From a virus: a DNA stretch of 42,472 nt. Positions 24,101 to 31,354 of the stretch are shown one piece after another. The stretch spans positions 1 through 42,472 of IMG/VR virus record IMGVR_UViG_3300010392_005364; one strand, given 5' to 3'. A program made the position numbers and the translations under genes. How positions within the stretch are numbered: position 1 is the first letter of the stretch; every line of letters starts with the position of its first letter. A model generated the notes under the pieces. That model saw only the letters and a program-made list of their open reading frames with translations, ran no database searches and had not been told where the DNA came from.

Positions 24101-24345
24101 TGGTCTGTTTCCTCAGTTGGATTTTGACGTTTCAAATTTCGCTCCAATATTTCCAATCGTCGGTTCTTGAACCAGATGTCAAACAGCAATGAAACGACAC
24201 CCAGCGCAAAAGCCCCGATAGCCAAATAGTTATTCAATGTTAGACTGCCAACAAGTGATGTCCCGGCACTGGTTTTTACAATTGCTGGGACGACATGGTC
24301 CACTTTTTCAGCCATTTCCATGGACATTTCAGGCAGTTTTAACAT
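24097..24345 (-). CDS. Holin-like small membrane protein, 82 aa
   Basis: ATG at 24345 overlaps the large-terminase stop (TGATG). There is one clear membrane segment (NNYLAIGAFALGVVSLLFDIWF, about residues 38-59), with a helical polar N-terminus and a charged C-terminal tail (KNRRLEILERNLKRQN). Size, single hydrophobic span, charged tail and neighbouring envelope lipoprotein fit a phage holin or pinholin. Unlike many phages, the endolysin lies on the other side of the terminase genes. Confidence 0.7.
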   Translation of the reverse strand: MLKLPEMSMEMAEKVDHVVPAIVKTSAGTSLVGSLTLNNYLAIGAFALGVVSLLFDIWFKNRRLEILERNLKRQNPTEETDQ

Positions 24346-25790
24346 CAAATCACCGAATCTAAATTAATACGTTTTGCAGCCTTGGCACCGGCAAGAACCC
24401 TATACCTGACCATGTCGTAAACGTGGTCTTCCGCCTTGGTGTCCACGTCTTCCGTTTTCTTTTCGTCCCTGGGTAACGTTGGCAACGTTGAAATAGATGC
24501 CCTGCAATGCTCCATGAAATATATCGCCGGGTCTTCCGGGTGGTCCTTGTGGGCCTCTTTCATTCGAGTCCGCAACAATTCCAAACCAATGACACGGGAA
24601 CCTGGTGATTTGTCTGAGCTGGTCCAGGAAACGCCATTGGTACGCATTTTCTTTTCAATTGTTGGGACCGCATTATCCACAACGTTGCGGATTTGATTGT
24701 CTGCCGGACCTGGGTTCACCTTGCCGTTGATCCATCCAGATTCACGCAATTGTTCATCCTTCGATTTGATACCCTTGGCGATTTCTTCAGACGACAATTT
24801 CAAACCTTCATTTGTGCCGATCCCCTTGGTTCCGTACCATTCGGCAATCTGGATCAGTGACCCTTTCGGGGGACAAATGACCCCGTCTTCGGTTTCCACT
24901 TCGGTCCCGTCTGTCTGTGCCCACCACCCGACACTGAACGGGTGACTGGACCCCCAGTCAAATGAACGGTCAACAGTCCATGAAGTGGGAATCTGGAACC
25001 GTGGGAGTAGTAGACGCGGTGACCAGACGTCGTCTAATGCACCACCCGCCACAATGTTCCAGTCCCCGTCTTTCATCGCCTTGACCAGGGCGGGATTCCC
25101 CAGTCCTTCCAGGCGGTCAATGTAACCTGGGTCGTTTTTTGTCAAACTGGGGTTGTCATCCAGTTTGGCCGGAATGTACTGACGCAACATCCCACCTTCG
25201 GGTTTGTCTGTCCGTTTGATCTGCATGGGTGACGCGTAATCCACAAACGTGCGTTTGACCCACTGGTGACCAACGCCGCCAGGGTTGGAACCGCATAAAA
25301 TCAACGGCAGTTTACCCCGGTATTTTTCCGGGATGTTCAAATCACCCAGGCGCACCCGATTCCGCAAGAAACGGTAAATTTTCTCGGAAAAATGCGTCAA
25401 TTCATCGATCAACAGAACGTGAATTTCCGGTCCCTGGTACTTCTGGACGTCTTTTTCATACTGACAATGTGAAAGCCAGATTTTGGACCCGTTCCAGAAT
25501 TCCAGGTAATTTTTTGACCCGTTGAAGCGCACCAATTTGGCTTCAAACCAGGGAGCCAATAACGCGTAAAACCCGCCAGCGCCTTCCATGTGGTTTTTAT
25601 ACAGATCATCTGACAAACGCCGGAACAAATAGACCTGAAGCCCTTTCACTTCTGAACAAAGAAGTATGGCGACAGCGCGCATTAGGTGGCTTTTTCCGCC
25701 GCCTGCTGCACCACCATATAAAATTTCAGTGGCCTGGGACTGAAACGCACGGGACTGTTGCGGGTGTAGCGTTAAATCAATTTCAACCAT
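24345..25790 (-). CDS. terL: Terminase large subunit, 481 aa
   Basis: Near the N-terminus lies the Walker A-type loop GGAAGGGKS (about residues 26-34), then VYLFRR, and Walker B VLLIDELTHF (about 128-137), giving the packaging ATPase. The C-terminal nuclease domain shows the first Asp in VDRSFDWGSSHP and a late Asp in DHVYDMVRYRV. A coupling motif is seen at LILCGSNPGG. It cuts concatemeric DNA and pumps it through the portal. It overlaps terS by eight bases. Confidence 0.95.
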   Translation of the reverse strand: MVEIDLTLHPQQSRAFQSQATEILYGGAAGGGKSHLMRAVAILLCSEVKGLQVYLFRRLSDDLYKNHMEGAGGFYALLAPWFEAKLVRFNGSKNYLEFWNGSKIWLSHCQYEKDVQKYQGPEIHVLLIDELTHFSEKIYRFLRNRVRLGDLNIPEKYRGKLPLILCGSNPGGVGHQWVKRTFVDYASPMQIKRTDKPEGGMLRQYIPAKLDDNPSLTKNDPGYIDRLEGLGNPALVKAMKDGDWNIVAGGALDDVWSPRLLLPRFQIPTSWTVDRSFDWGSSHPFSVGWWAQTDGTEVETEDGVICPPKGSLIQIAEWYGTKGIGTNEGLKLSSEEIAKGIKSKDEQLRESGWINGKVNPGPADNQIRNVVDNAVPTIEKKMRTNGVSWTSSDKSPGSRVIGLELLRTRMKEAHKDHPEDPAIYFMEHCRASISTLPTLPRDEKKTEDVDTKAEDHVYDMVRYRVLAGAKAAKRINLDSVI

Positions 25791-26325
25791 CTGTCAGATT
25801 GACATTGATTGTTGGGACCAGGTCTTTCAAATTACCTTCGTGTTCGACCTTGTCCTTGAATGCCTGGACGTCCACGTGTTTCCCGATCAGTTCCAGGTTT
25901 TTGGTTTTGTCCGGCCATTTGATCTTTTTCAGAATCCCCACCATTTGGCGTTGATCCCCCGACCCTTCCCAAATTTCCGACAAATCCAGACCTGAAATCA
26001 TTTGCCGCCAGATCGGTGGCCAATCCGGAATAGACTTGATCGACCCGTCCGGGTTCAGGATGTCAATGGCGTCCATTTGATCAACTTCCACCAGGCGTTT
26101 CAGGACATAGTCCGCGTCCACCTTGGTACGTTCAACCCGTTCAGTTTTCAGCGTGTGGATCAGTTCAGCCACCAGCGGATCATTGGCCAGGTCCGGACCC
26201 TTCCGGCTTGCCGTTTTCGCACTGTAACCCGCTCTAATTGCCGCCTTTGTCGCGTTTAGGTCTTTCAGGTACTCAACCGCGAACACTTCATGTTGAGCGT
26301 TCAATTTCTTCAGTGGTCGGGACAT
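25783..26325 (-). CDS. terS: Terminase small subunit, 180 aa
   Basis: ATG at 26325 (MSRPLKKLNAQHEVF) has GGTGG upstream. The N-terminal helix-turn-helix pattern is typical of small terminases: FAVEYLKDLNATKAAIRAGYSAKTASRKG, followed by VAELIHTLKTER, then a variable oligomerisation region. It recognises the packaging site and hands DNA to TerL. It is directly downstream of the endolysin gene and overlaps terL. Confidence 0.92.
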   Translation of the reverse strand: MSRPLKKLNAQHEVFAVEYLKDLNATKAAIRAGYSAKTASRKGPDLANDPLVAELIHTLKTERVERTKVDADYVLKRLVEVDQMDAIDILNPDGSIKSIPDWPPIWRQMISGLDLSEIWEGSGDQRQMVGILKKIKWPDKTKNLELIGKHVDVQAFKDKVEHEGNLKDLVPTINVNLTDG

Positions 26326-26327
26326 CG

Positions 26328-26696
26328 TTATCCACCCATCCACATGACACGGGGAATTTTCGTTGGGTCACAATCCGCGTGGATCGAATCTTTGTATATT
26401 CCGATACGGTTGAACCCGGCACCGACCAGACCAAACAAAATTTGGAACCGCATGTGTGATGATTCCGCCCGGATGTCCACAGCATGACCGGTCAGGTGTG
26501 CGGACTGTTCAGATGCCCCAGGTGTTTCACGGTTGTGTTTTTCACAACGCATTGCAGACGTCAAACGAAACGGGACGTTGGCGCGTCTTCGAGCCTCGTC
26601 CAATTTTTCAAGCGTTTCCAGGTCCATGTTGTGAAATCCCAGTCCGCAGTCATGCTGGCAATTGCAAGCAAACTCACCTGGGCGAAAATATCTCAT
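26328..26696 (-). CDS. Endolysin, peptidase M15 type, 122 aa
   Basis: The single domain has the M15 zinc-peptidase motif SAHLTGHAVDIR (two His/Asp ligands, about residues 66-77) and a later catalytic/ligand His in DSIHADCD (about 105). The N-terminal MRYFRPGEFACNCQHDCG matches small M15 peptidases that cut the D-Ala/peptide links of peptidoglycan. It is the first gene after the presumed late promoter, and its ATG has GGAG eight bases upstream. It has no signal peptide, so it would need the holin to reach the wall. Confidence 0.9.
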   Translation of the reverse strand: MRYFRPGEFACNCQHDCGLGFHNMDLETLEKLDEARRRANVPFRLTSAMRCEKHNRETPGASEQSAHLTGHAVDIRAESSHMRFQILFGLVGAGFNRIGIYKDSIHADCDPTKIPRVMWMGG

Positions 26697-26713
26697 GGGT
26701 CAAACTCCGGGCA

Positions 26714-26768
26714 TAAAAAAACCCGCGTGAACCGACCGGGAATACCCAATCCAAAGTCCAACACGGGT
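26714..26768 (-). terminator. Second, weaker terminator-like element before the lysis genes
   Basis: On the minus strand ACCCG (26768-26764) pairs with CGGGT (26725-26721), closing a large loop, with extra pairing possible after a bulge. Seven T and ATGCCC follow. The stem is weak, but the T7-ATGCC tail is the same as in the stronger terminators, and it is placed in tandem with the terminator at 26773-26803. Confidence 0.4.
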
Positions 26769-26772
26769 GCAT

Positions 26773-26803
26773 AAAAAAACCCCGTCAAGCAAGCCTGACA
26801 GGG
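26773..26803 (-). terminator. Strong terminator downstream of the late promoter (tR'-like)
   Basis: On the minus strand CCCTGTCA pairs with TGACGGGG (8 bp, one G:U) around an eight-base loop, followed by seven T. It lies about 40-70 nt downstream of the promoter-like sequence and upstream of the endolysin, where a Q-regulated phage would carry its early-stop terminator. Confidence 0.75.
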
Positions 26804-26818
26804 TTTTGAAGGTTTCCA

Positions 26819-26878
26819 AACCGCACGAACCGCACGGTATATGAAAATACTACCCTAAATGTGCACATTTGCGCAAAT
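26819..26878 (-). promoter_or_regulatory. Probable late promoter and antiterminator site with palindromes
   Basis: Two overlapping palindromes, AAATGTGCACATTT (26857-26870) and ATTTGCGCAAAT (26867-26878), sit over a sigma70-like arrangement on the minus strand: TTGCGC, 18 nt, TAGTAT (26876-26847). Between the -10 and the terminator is a perfect 9-bp direct repeat, CGTGCGGTT twice (26836-26819). Lying just after the Q-like gene and before a terminator and the lysis/late genes, it is placed like lambda pR'-qut-tR'. The elements are seen; the roles are inferred. Confidence 0.55.
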
Positions 26879-26884
26879 AGTTTT

Positions 26885-27268
26885 TTATGCGACCCCTTCC
26901 AGGTTGTCAAAAACGTTGTGTAAATACCCGTCCACCCAGGCTTCCGCCCGGTGTAGGGTTTCCACTGCTGCCCGTCTGTTGGCGTGTAGTGAACGCGCCA
27001 GGGACAGTTGGTTTTGCTGTTTGACGTAGCGACAGACCAAGACGGTTTCATAGTCCTGGTTGACCAGGGACGACATTTTCACAGCCCGGTCAACTTCCAG
27101 GGCCACGTCCAGGTCAATTTCCGGAGTTTTAATCGACCCACCCATGAACTTCACGAAATTGGCGGCACTGGGCCAACCTATCCGAGTTTCATCGGGAACC
27201 CTGGCCCAACGTCCCCACTGATCCAACAACCAGTCCGTTCCCAATGCTCGCCACGTTTGCAATTGCAT
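26885..27268 (-). CDS. Antiterminator Q-like late-gene regulator, 127 aa
   Basis: The pattern fits phage Q-type antitermination proteins: ALGTDWLLDQWGRWARVPDETRIGWPS at the start, FMGGSIKTPEIDLDVALEVDRAV in the middle and a C-terminal helix-turn-helix (YVKQQNQLSLARSLHANRRAAVETLHRAEAWVDGYL). It is the last gene before the late promoter-terminator region, exactly where Q lies in lambdoid phages. It probably loads on RNA polymerase at the late promoter and lets it pass the terminators. The ribosome binding site AGGGGTG precedes ATG 27268. Confidence 0.78.
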   Translation of the reverse strand: MQLQTWRALGTDWLLDQWGRWARVPDETRIGWPSAANFVKFMGGSIKTPEIDLDVALEVDRAVKMSSLVNQDYETVLVCRYVKQQNQLSLARSLHANRRAAVETLHRAEAWVDGYLHNVFDNLEGVA

Positions 27269-27327
27269 AATTTCAACACCCCTTTGGTCACTTTTTGTAC
27301 AATTATTTCACATTCCTGATATTTATA

Positions 27328-27732
27328 CTAAATCGTTTTACTATTACTGTGATTAATACTTAACGCCATCACCGCATAGTGAATTACCTTGAACAAATCC
27401 TTTTCGTTGAACCCATTTTTTCGTCCATACCGATCCGCGTATTTCAAAACGTTCCCGATACAAAAACCCAATCCGCGTTCCGGGTCCGCCAAAATCAACT
27501 GGCCTGTTTCAATGTTTGCCGACTCATGGACGTAATGTTCCCGATAGGTCGAATCGATGTATTTCATCACCTGGTTCATGATTTCCCGTTCCCGATATTT
27601 GTAATCCGGAAACGGAAATGGTTTTTCCGCTGCCTGGTCAATCGTTGCAGAAATTTCTTCGATTGCCTGACCAAAAAAATTTGGGTCACGGTCATTATAA
27701 AATTTTGAATCTGGTTTTTCGTTTTGTCCCAT
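27328..27732 (-). CDS. DUF3310-like protein, 134 aa
   Basis: ATG at 27732 has GGAG about ten bases upstream. The C-terminal part has the DUF3310-type core GLGFCIGNVLKYADRYGRKNGFNEKDLFKVIHYAVMAL, which in relatives is a small helical protein in nucleotide or replication modules. The N-terminal half (FYNDRDPNFFGQAIEEISATID) is less typical. It lies between the repeat-rich region and the Q-like gene. The molecular role is not established for the family. Confidence 0.65.
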   Translation of the reverse strand: MGQNEKPDSKFYNDRDPNFFGQAIEEISATIDQAAEKPFPFPDYKYREREIMNQVMKYIDSTYREHYVHESANIETGQLILADPERGLGFCIGNVLKYADRYGRKNGFNEKDLFKVIHYAVMALSINHSNSKTI

Positions 27733-27745
27733 TCTGTTTTGCTCC

Positions 27746-27991
27746 AAACGCTTATGTAAATTTTCCGGGTGCCGAAGCGCTTAAAAATCCCCCCTAAAGG
27801 GGGGGATTATTTAAGCCGCGTTCTGCGTGTACCTTCGCTGAAACCGCTTATGGGCGCTTATTTTATTTTTAAGCGCCTTAACCTGTTGATTTATATATGT
27901 TTTCCTCGCATTTCTCATAAAAGCGCTTATTTCCGTTTTCAGCGCTTTTCCCAAAGCGCTTATAAGCGCTTAAAAATAAAATAAGCGCCTA
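27746..27991. repeat. AAGCGCTTA repeat cluster with 24-bp inverted repeats (possible origin)
   Basis: Within about 245 bp there are four exact copies of the palindrome-based AAGCGCTTA (27775, 27921, 27954, 27964) and six near-copies (27746, 27842, 27852, 27871, 27940, 27983). A 24-bp sequence at 27853-27876 is repeated perfectly in inverted orientation at 27966-27989, 89 bp apart; each arm can also fold on itself. It lies right after the primase-helicase gene and contains A/T-rich stretches, as in iteron origins. Cro/repressor-type operators or a small inverted-repeat element are alternatives. Confidence 0.7.
27783..27808 (-). terminator. Intrinsic terminator between primase-helicase and DUF3310-like genes
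   Basis: The 9-bp stem AATCCCCCC/GGGGGGATT with a five-base loop is followed on the minus strand by five T. It should stop early transcription after the replication gene, so the DUF3310-like and Q-like genes would need read-through or a promoter in the repeat cluster. Confidence 0.75.
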
Positions 27992-29953
27992 TAAAAATTC
28001 ATCTAAGACACTGATTTCATTGTCTTTTACTTCAATCAGTTGTTTTTTGGTTAATTCGGCCAAAATATTCCGGACTTGTCGCGAATCACGACAAACTCCA
28101 TGGTCAACGGCCATTTTTCGTAACTCTGAACGCTCCACAAATCCGTCAAATTCACACTGTTTTTTGATGTAATTGAACAACGCAGACTGGTGGCCTTTTA
28201 ACCGTTCTTGTGGATTTTGACCCGTGGGTTTTTCCACCTGGTTGAACACCAGACTGGTGATTTCTTCGTCAAAATCACCCACGATCAATTCTTGACCCTG
28301 GAACCAGGTTTCAGGTGGTTGGGGTGCGTCTTTCATTTTTGTGTTGACCATCACACAGGTCATTTCGTCCTGGTCTTCCGGACGGTCCACGCGGTATTCA
28401 AAATCAACCGCCCCTTTCAACGCACTGGACCCCCTGGCGTTGTTTTTGTCGGCCTTTCCGGTGTGGTGGACAATCATGACGACACAGCCATATTTGACCC
28501 GTAGATAAGCGTCTACGTGGTTCACAAACGTGTTCATGTCGGACGTGCTGTTTTCATCCCCGCCGCCAAAATTACGTGCCAGCGTATCAATGACCACCAT
28601 GACCGGTTGGGTGTTTTCACGCTCCACAATCGCGTCAATTTTTTCAGTCACTTTTTCCGCTTCATCCGCGTCATAGAACTGTGCGGCCTGCAAACTGAAG
28701 AACAACGGGATAGCCCCCAGGTCCACGTCTTCATGATGTGATTGCCATGCCGCCAAACGACGGGCAAAACCGTTGTGACCCTCACCGGCCAGGTAAATCA
28801 CCGGGCCTTGTTTCACGTCTTTCCCGTGCCATTCCTTCCCCGCTGCTACATGACAGGCCATGTCAATCGACAGGAAGGATTTATAATTAGCAGGATCACC
28901 AAACAGCAAACCAGTGCTGTCCTGCTCCACAAAGCCCTGAATCAACCAGGGAACGGGTTTTAGTTTGGATAGGATGTCCGAGGCATGGACCAGACCGAAT
29001 TCACCCACACCGCGTTTTTCGGCTTTGGCTTCTTTCCGGGCCTGTTTGAACAACTGGATGATGGTGGCGGCTGTCACCGGGTTTTTGCGGATGTCGGCTT
29101 TGAACGTTTCCCACTTCCATTCACACCCCTTTGGGTCAAACTTGTCTGACTTGCGGGACCAGTTTTCCCACATTTCAAACCCGTCCACGCTGCCGTTGAA
29201 TTGGTGGAATAGCGCCATGCCGACTTTGACCCACTGGTGGTAATCGTCCGCATCAATGTATTTCAGCGCCAATTCAAGACGCGTTGGTGCAACGTCCAGT
29301 GGGGATTTCAGATTGTCCAGGACAGACAAATCCGATTCGTCGTTAATGGGTGCAACACCGCTTGAACCGTTGGTTTTTTCTTCCCAGTGATCCGGGACAA
29401 TCGATTCAAAATAGTCAACGATCCGGACCGCGTCGTCATGAGTCAGGACGGGTAATTCTTTGCGATCAATCGTCACCAGGTTGTCATGTGATACCCATTC
29501 ATAGGGTCTGCCGGTTTCGGGGTGATTTGCGAATGCAACGAATTGTTGACCGTCACCCAGGATTTCAACGCGGTGTTCATTACCTAACACGTCTTCAAAG
29601 GTTTTTGACATCACCTTGGTGAAGGGTTCGTCCGTGCGATACACCAGTAAAGTTTTAGGTGCCATGCCAACACGCTGAACGGTGTGTCCGAATTGGTCTT
29701 CACAAAACGCCACCAGCTTTTCAACAACACCCTGGTCATGGACGTCCAGGTCCACCGCTGGGGTGTTCTTTGTCAGGACACCCACACCACCGTTTCGGAA
29801 TTGCTTTTTCACCCAGGTGTTTAAATCGTCCTGGGTGGCGTTGATCTGTTCCCACCCTTTCACACCCTTGGGAAATTTATACCCTTTGGCGATTGGAACA
29901 ATGTTGTAACCTTTCTCAAGTAAACCTGGTCCGTATTGTTTCAGGAATGACAT
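27989..29953 (-). CDS. Bifunctional primase-polymerase / RepA-type helicase, 654 aa
   Basis: The N-terminal ~180 residues are a prim-pol (AEP) domain with the metal-binding VDLDVHD motif and GDGQQFVAF. A PriCT-like helical domain follows (about 230-310: YHQWVKVGMALFHQFNG). The C-terminal RecA-fold helicase has a Walker A-like GDPANYKS (about 352-360), Walker B VVIDTLARNFGGGDENS, sensor IVHHTGK and RGSSALKGAVD. A winged-helix tail ends the protein. It should prime and unwind at the phage origin. Start: ATG 29953 (GGGAG upstream) is chosen; ATG 29968, overlapping the previous stop and preceded by AGGTG, is equally possible. Confidence 0.9.
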   Translation of the reverse strand: MSFLKQYGPGLLEKGYNIVPIAKGYKFPKGVKGWEQINATQDDLNTWVKKQFRNGGVGVLTKNTPAVDLDVHDQGVVEKLVAFCEDQFGHTVQRVGMAPKTLLVYRTDEPFTKVMSKTFEDVLGNEHRVEILGDGQQFVAFANHPETGRPYEWVSHDNLVTIDRKELPVLTHDDAVRIVDYFESIVPDHWEEKTNGSSGVAPINDESDLSVLDNLKSPLDVAPTRLELALKYIDADDYHQWVKVGMALFHQFNGSVDGFEMWENWSRKSDKFDPKGCEWKWETFKADIRKNPVTAATIIQLFKQARKEAKAEKRGVGEFGLVHASDILSKLKPVPWLIQGFVEQDSTGLLFGDPANYKSFLSIDMACHVAAGKEWHGKDVKQGPVIYLAGEGHNGFARRLAAWQSHHEDVDLGAIPLFFSLQAAQFYDADEAEKVTEKIDAIVERENTQPVMVVIDTLARNFGGGDENSTSDMNTFVNHVDAYLRVKYGCVVMIVHHTGKADKNNARGSSALKGAVDFEYRVDRPEDQDEMTCVMVNTKMKDAPQPPETWFQGQELIVGDFDEEITSLVFNQVEKPTGQNPQERLKGHQSALFNYIKKQCEFDGFVERSELRKMAVDHGVCRDSRQVRNILAELTKKQLIEVKDNEISVLDEFL

Positions 29954-29967
29954 TTGGACCACTCCCA

Positions 29968-30540
29968 TCAAACTTCACCCAGGTGTTTTCTTAGTTCCTT
30001 TCTGATCGATTCCGCCGCTGCCGACGTCACGGAAATGGATTCCGTTAGTTCACGGTATGCGTTTTCCAATTCTCCCGGGTGTGCCTGTTTTTTGATATTC
30101 AACATCGCCACCTGTGCTTCTGCGTTTTCCTTGATCATGAGTTGCACCACGGTGGCCATATCCACGCGCCTGTCATCTGTTTCACACCGGGGAGAAATCG
30201 CCAGATAGGACAACAAATAGGCGTCCTGTAGGTATCGGACCCGCAGTTCCAGCGGCATGGCCGCAACAATGACACTTTCCAAATCAAACAGCGCGGTTTT
30301 GTTAACCGGTGCATCTTCATAGAAACCCAACCAACGCATGATTTTTTGAGCATCTACACGGGCATTTTTGAAAATGTCGTCCCCCCGGGAAAATGTAATC
30401 CCCTGGTCTGCCAACATGTCTTCCAGGCCGTTCCCGCGCATTGTGTCAACGATGGACGCGGCCACGTGCTGTTTGTTTGTTTGAGCCACCCAGTCACAGA
30501 CAGCGCCTTTCAATTGGTCAATTCGTGATCTAATTTTCAT
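29968..30540 (-). CDS. YdaT-like protein in CII position, 190 aa
   Basis: The N-terminal pattern (KIRSRIDQLKGAVCDWVAQ, then ARVDAQKIMRWLGFYEDAPVNKTALFDLESVIVAAMPLELRVRYL) resembles YdaT of Rac-type prophages, which accompanies YdaS. YdaT has been called a toxin and, in lysogenic phages, a CII-analogous regulator (family knowledge). Here it lies between a Cro/YdaS-like gene and the replication gene, as CII does in lambda. The C-terminal ~70 residues are helical and specific. The similarity was judged by eye. Confidence 0.55.
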   Translation of the reverse strand: MKIRSRIDQLKGAVCDWVAQTNKQHVAASIVDTMRGNGLEDMLADQGITFSRGDDIFKNARVDAQKIMRWLGFYEDAPVNKTALFDLESVIVAAMPLELRVRYLQDAYLLSYLAISPRCETDDRRVDMATVVQLMIKENAEAQVAMLNIKKQAHPGELENAYRELTESISVTSAAAESIRKELRKHLGEV

Positions 30541-30573
30541 GATTTGGAAACCTTCAATTGTTTAATATTTGAC

Positions 30574-30816
30574 CTATGCCGCGTCACTGACCGTTTCGGG
30601 TTCGGTCCCGAAAATGTCAGGGCGCAATTGATACCGGGTGACCCGGCCACCGGTTAACTGTTCAATAGTCCGGCAATGTTTCGCCGGTAATGGACGACGA
30701 CCGGTCAACCATTGACTGACGTTTGACTGGTGCTTCAATCCCAGTTTTTCCGCCAGGTTTTCTTGTGTATCAAGCAACGCCACAGCGCGTTCCAAATGTT
30801 TAATGGGGTCCAACAT
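30574..30816 (-). CDS. Cro/YdaS-like transcription regulator, 80 aa
   Basis: ATG at 30816 (MLDPIKHLERAVALLDTQ) has AGGA upstream. Residues ~15-60 form a helix-turn-helix of the YdaS/Cro kind: TQENLAEKLGLKHQSNVSQWLTGRRPLPAKHCRTIEQLTGG. It is transcribed divergently from the CI-like gene across an intergenic region with repeated operator-like sites, so it is the lytic-side switch regulator. The C-terminus (RPDIFGTEPETV) is typical of YdaS proteins. Confidence 0.85.
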   Translation of the reverse strand: MLDPIKHLERAVALLDTQENLAEKLGLKHQSNVSQWLTGRRPLPAKHCRTIEQLTGGRVTRYQLRPDIFGTEPETVSDAA

Positions 30817-30847
30817 GGGTTCATTCCTGTGTTGCAATCAATATTAA

Positions 30848-30936
30848 TATTAGCATTGACGCTATTATACGCAAAGTTTGAACATTCGCAATTAACCGTC
30901 ATTGCTGATTGGTGAATATTAACGTCGTCAATACAC
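30848..30936. promoter_or_regulatory. Immunity operators and cro-side promoter between cI and cro
   Basis: Three operator-like sites occur: 30848-30864 (minus: TAGCGTC AAT GCTAATA), 30893-30910 (TAACCGTC ATT GCTGATT) and 30920-30936 (TAACGTC GTC AATACAC). A minus-strand promoter is TTGCGA (30891-30886), 16 nt, TATAAT (30869-30864), whose -10 touches the first site. The same motif recurs at 32.3 kb. The cI-side promoter could not be placed with confidence. Confidence 0.65.
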
Positions 30937-30952
30937 TACAAGGGACTTTGAC

Positions 30953-31354
30953 ATGACTGTGGCATTCAATATGCAGCGACGACCATTAACCGCTGAAGAA
31001 AAAACCTGGTGTGATAATCTAAAGCGGGTATATAACGAAAAGAAAAAAGAACTGGGTTTGACTCAAGAGAAACTGGCGGAATTGTGCGGGTGGAAATCCC
31101 AAGGATCGGTGGCTCAATATTTCACCGGCAGGATACCGTTGAACACTGATGCCAAGATCAAATTAGCCTGGGCCTTGAAAGTCCCGGTGTCTGAAATTGA
31201 CCCAACCATGAAAGCAGTGAAGACAACAGGCGCGTATAGCGCCAAAGACTTCATGATGCAACATGCCGACGCGTTTGAAAAAATGTCTGAAAAAGACCTT
31301 TTGAAACTCGCCGGTATGATTGAACAATACGTTGATAAAAAAGGGGAATCATGA
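30953..31354 (+). CDS. CI-like repressor without S24 peptidase domain, 133 aa
   Basis: A XRE-type helix-turn-helix covers residues ~20-70 (LTQEKLAELCGWKSQGSVAQYFTGRIPLNTDAKIKLAWALKV). The C-terminal ~60 residues are helical (MQHADAFEKMSEKDLLKLAGMIEQYVDKK) and probably dimerise. There is no LexA/CI-type Ser-Lys peptidase, so RecA-stimulated self-cleavage is not expected. It faces the Cro-like gene across the operator region, and its stop overlaps the next ATG (ATGA). The ribosome binding site AAGGGAC precedes ATG. Confidence 0.85.
   Translation: MTVAFNMQRRPLTAEEKTWCDNLKRVYNEKKKELGLTQEKLAELCGWKSQGSVAQYFTGRIPLNTDAKIKLAWALKVPVSEIDPTMKAVKTTGAYSAKDFMMQHADAFEKMSEKDLLKLAGMIEQYVDKKGES

Noticed and set aside
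27769-27984. Plus-strand ORF of 71 codons in the repeat cluster
   Set aside because: Its codons are made of the AAGCGCTTA repeats and A/T-rich spacers; the product is low complexity and the region is better explained as a repeat/origin or operator array.
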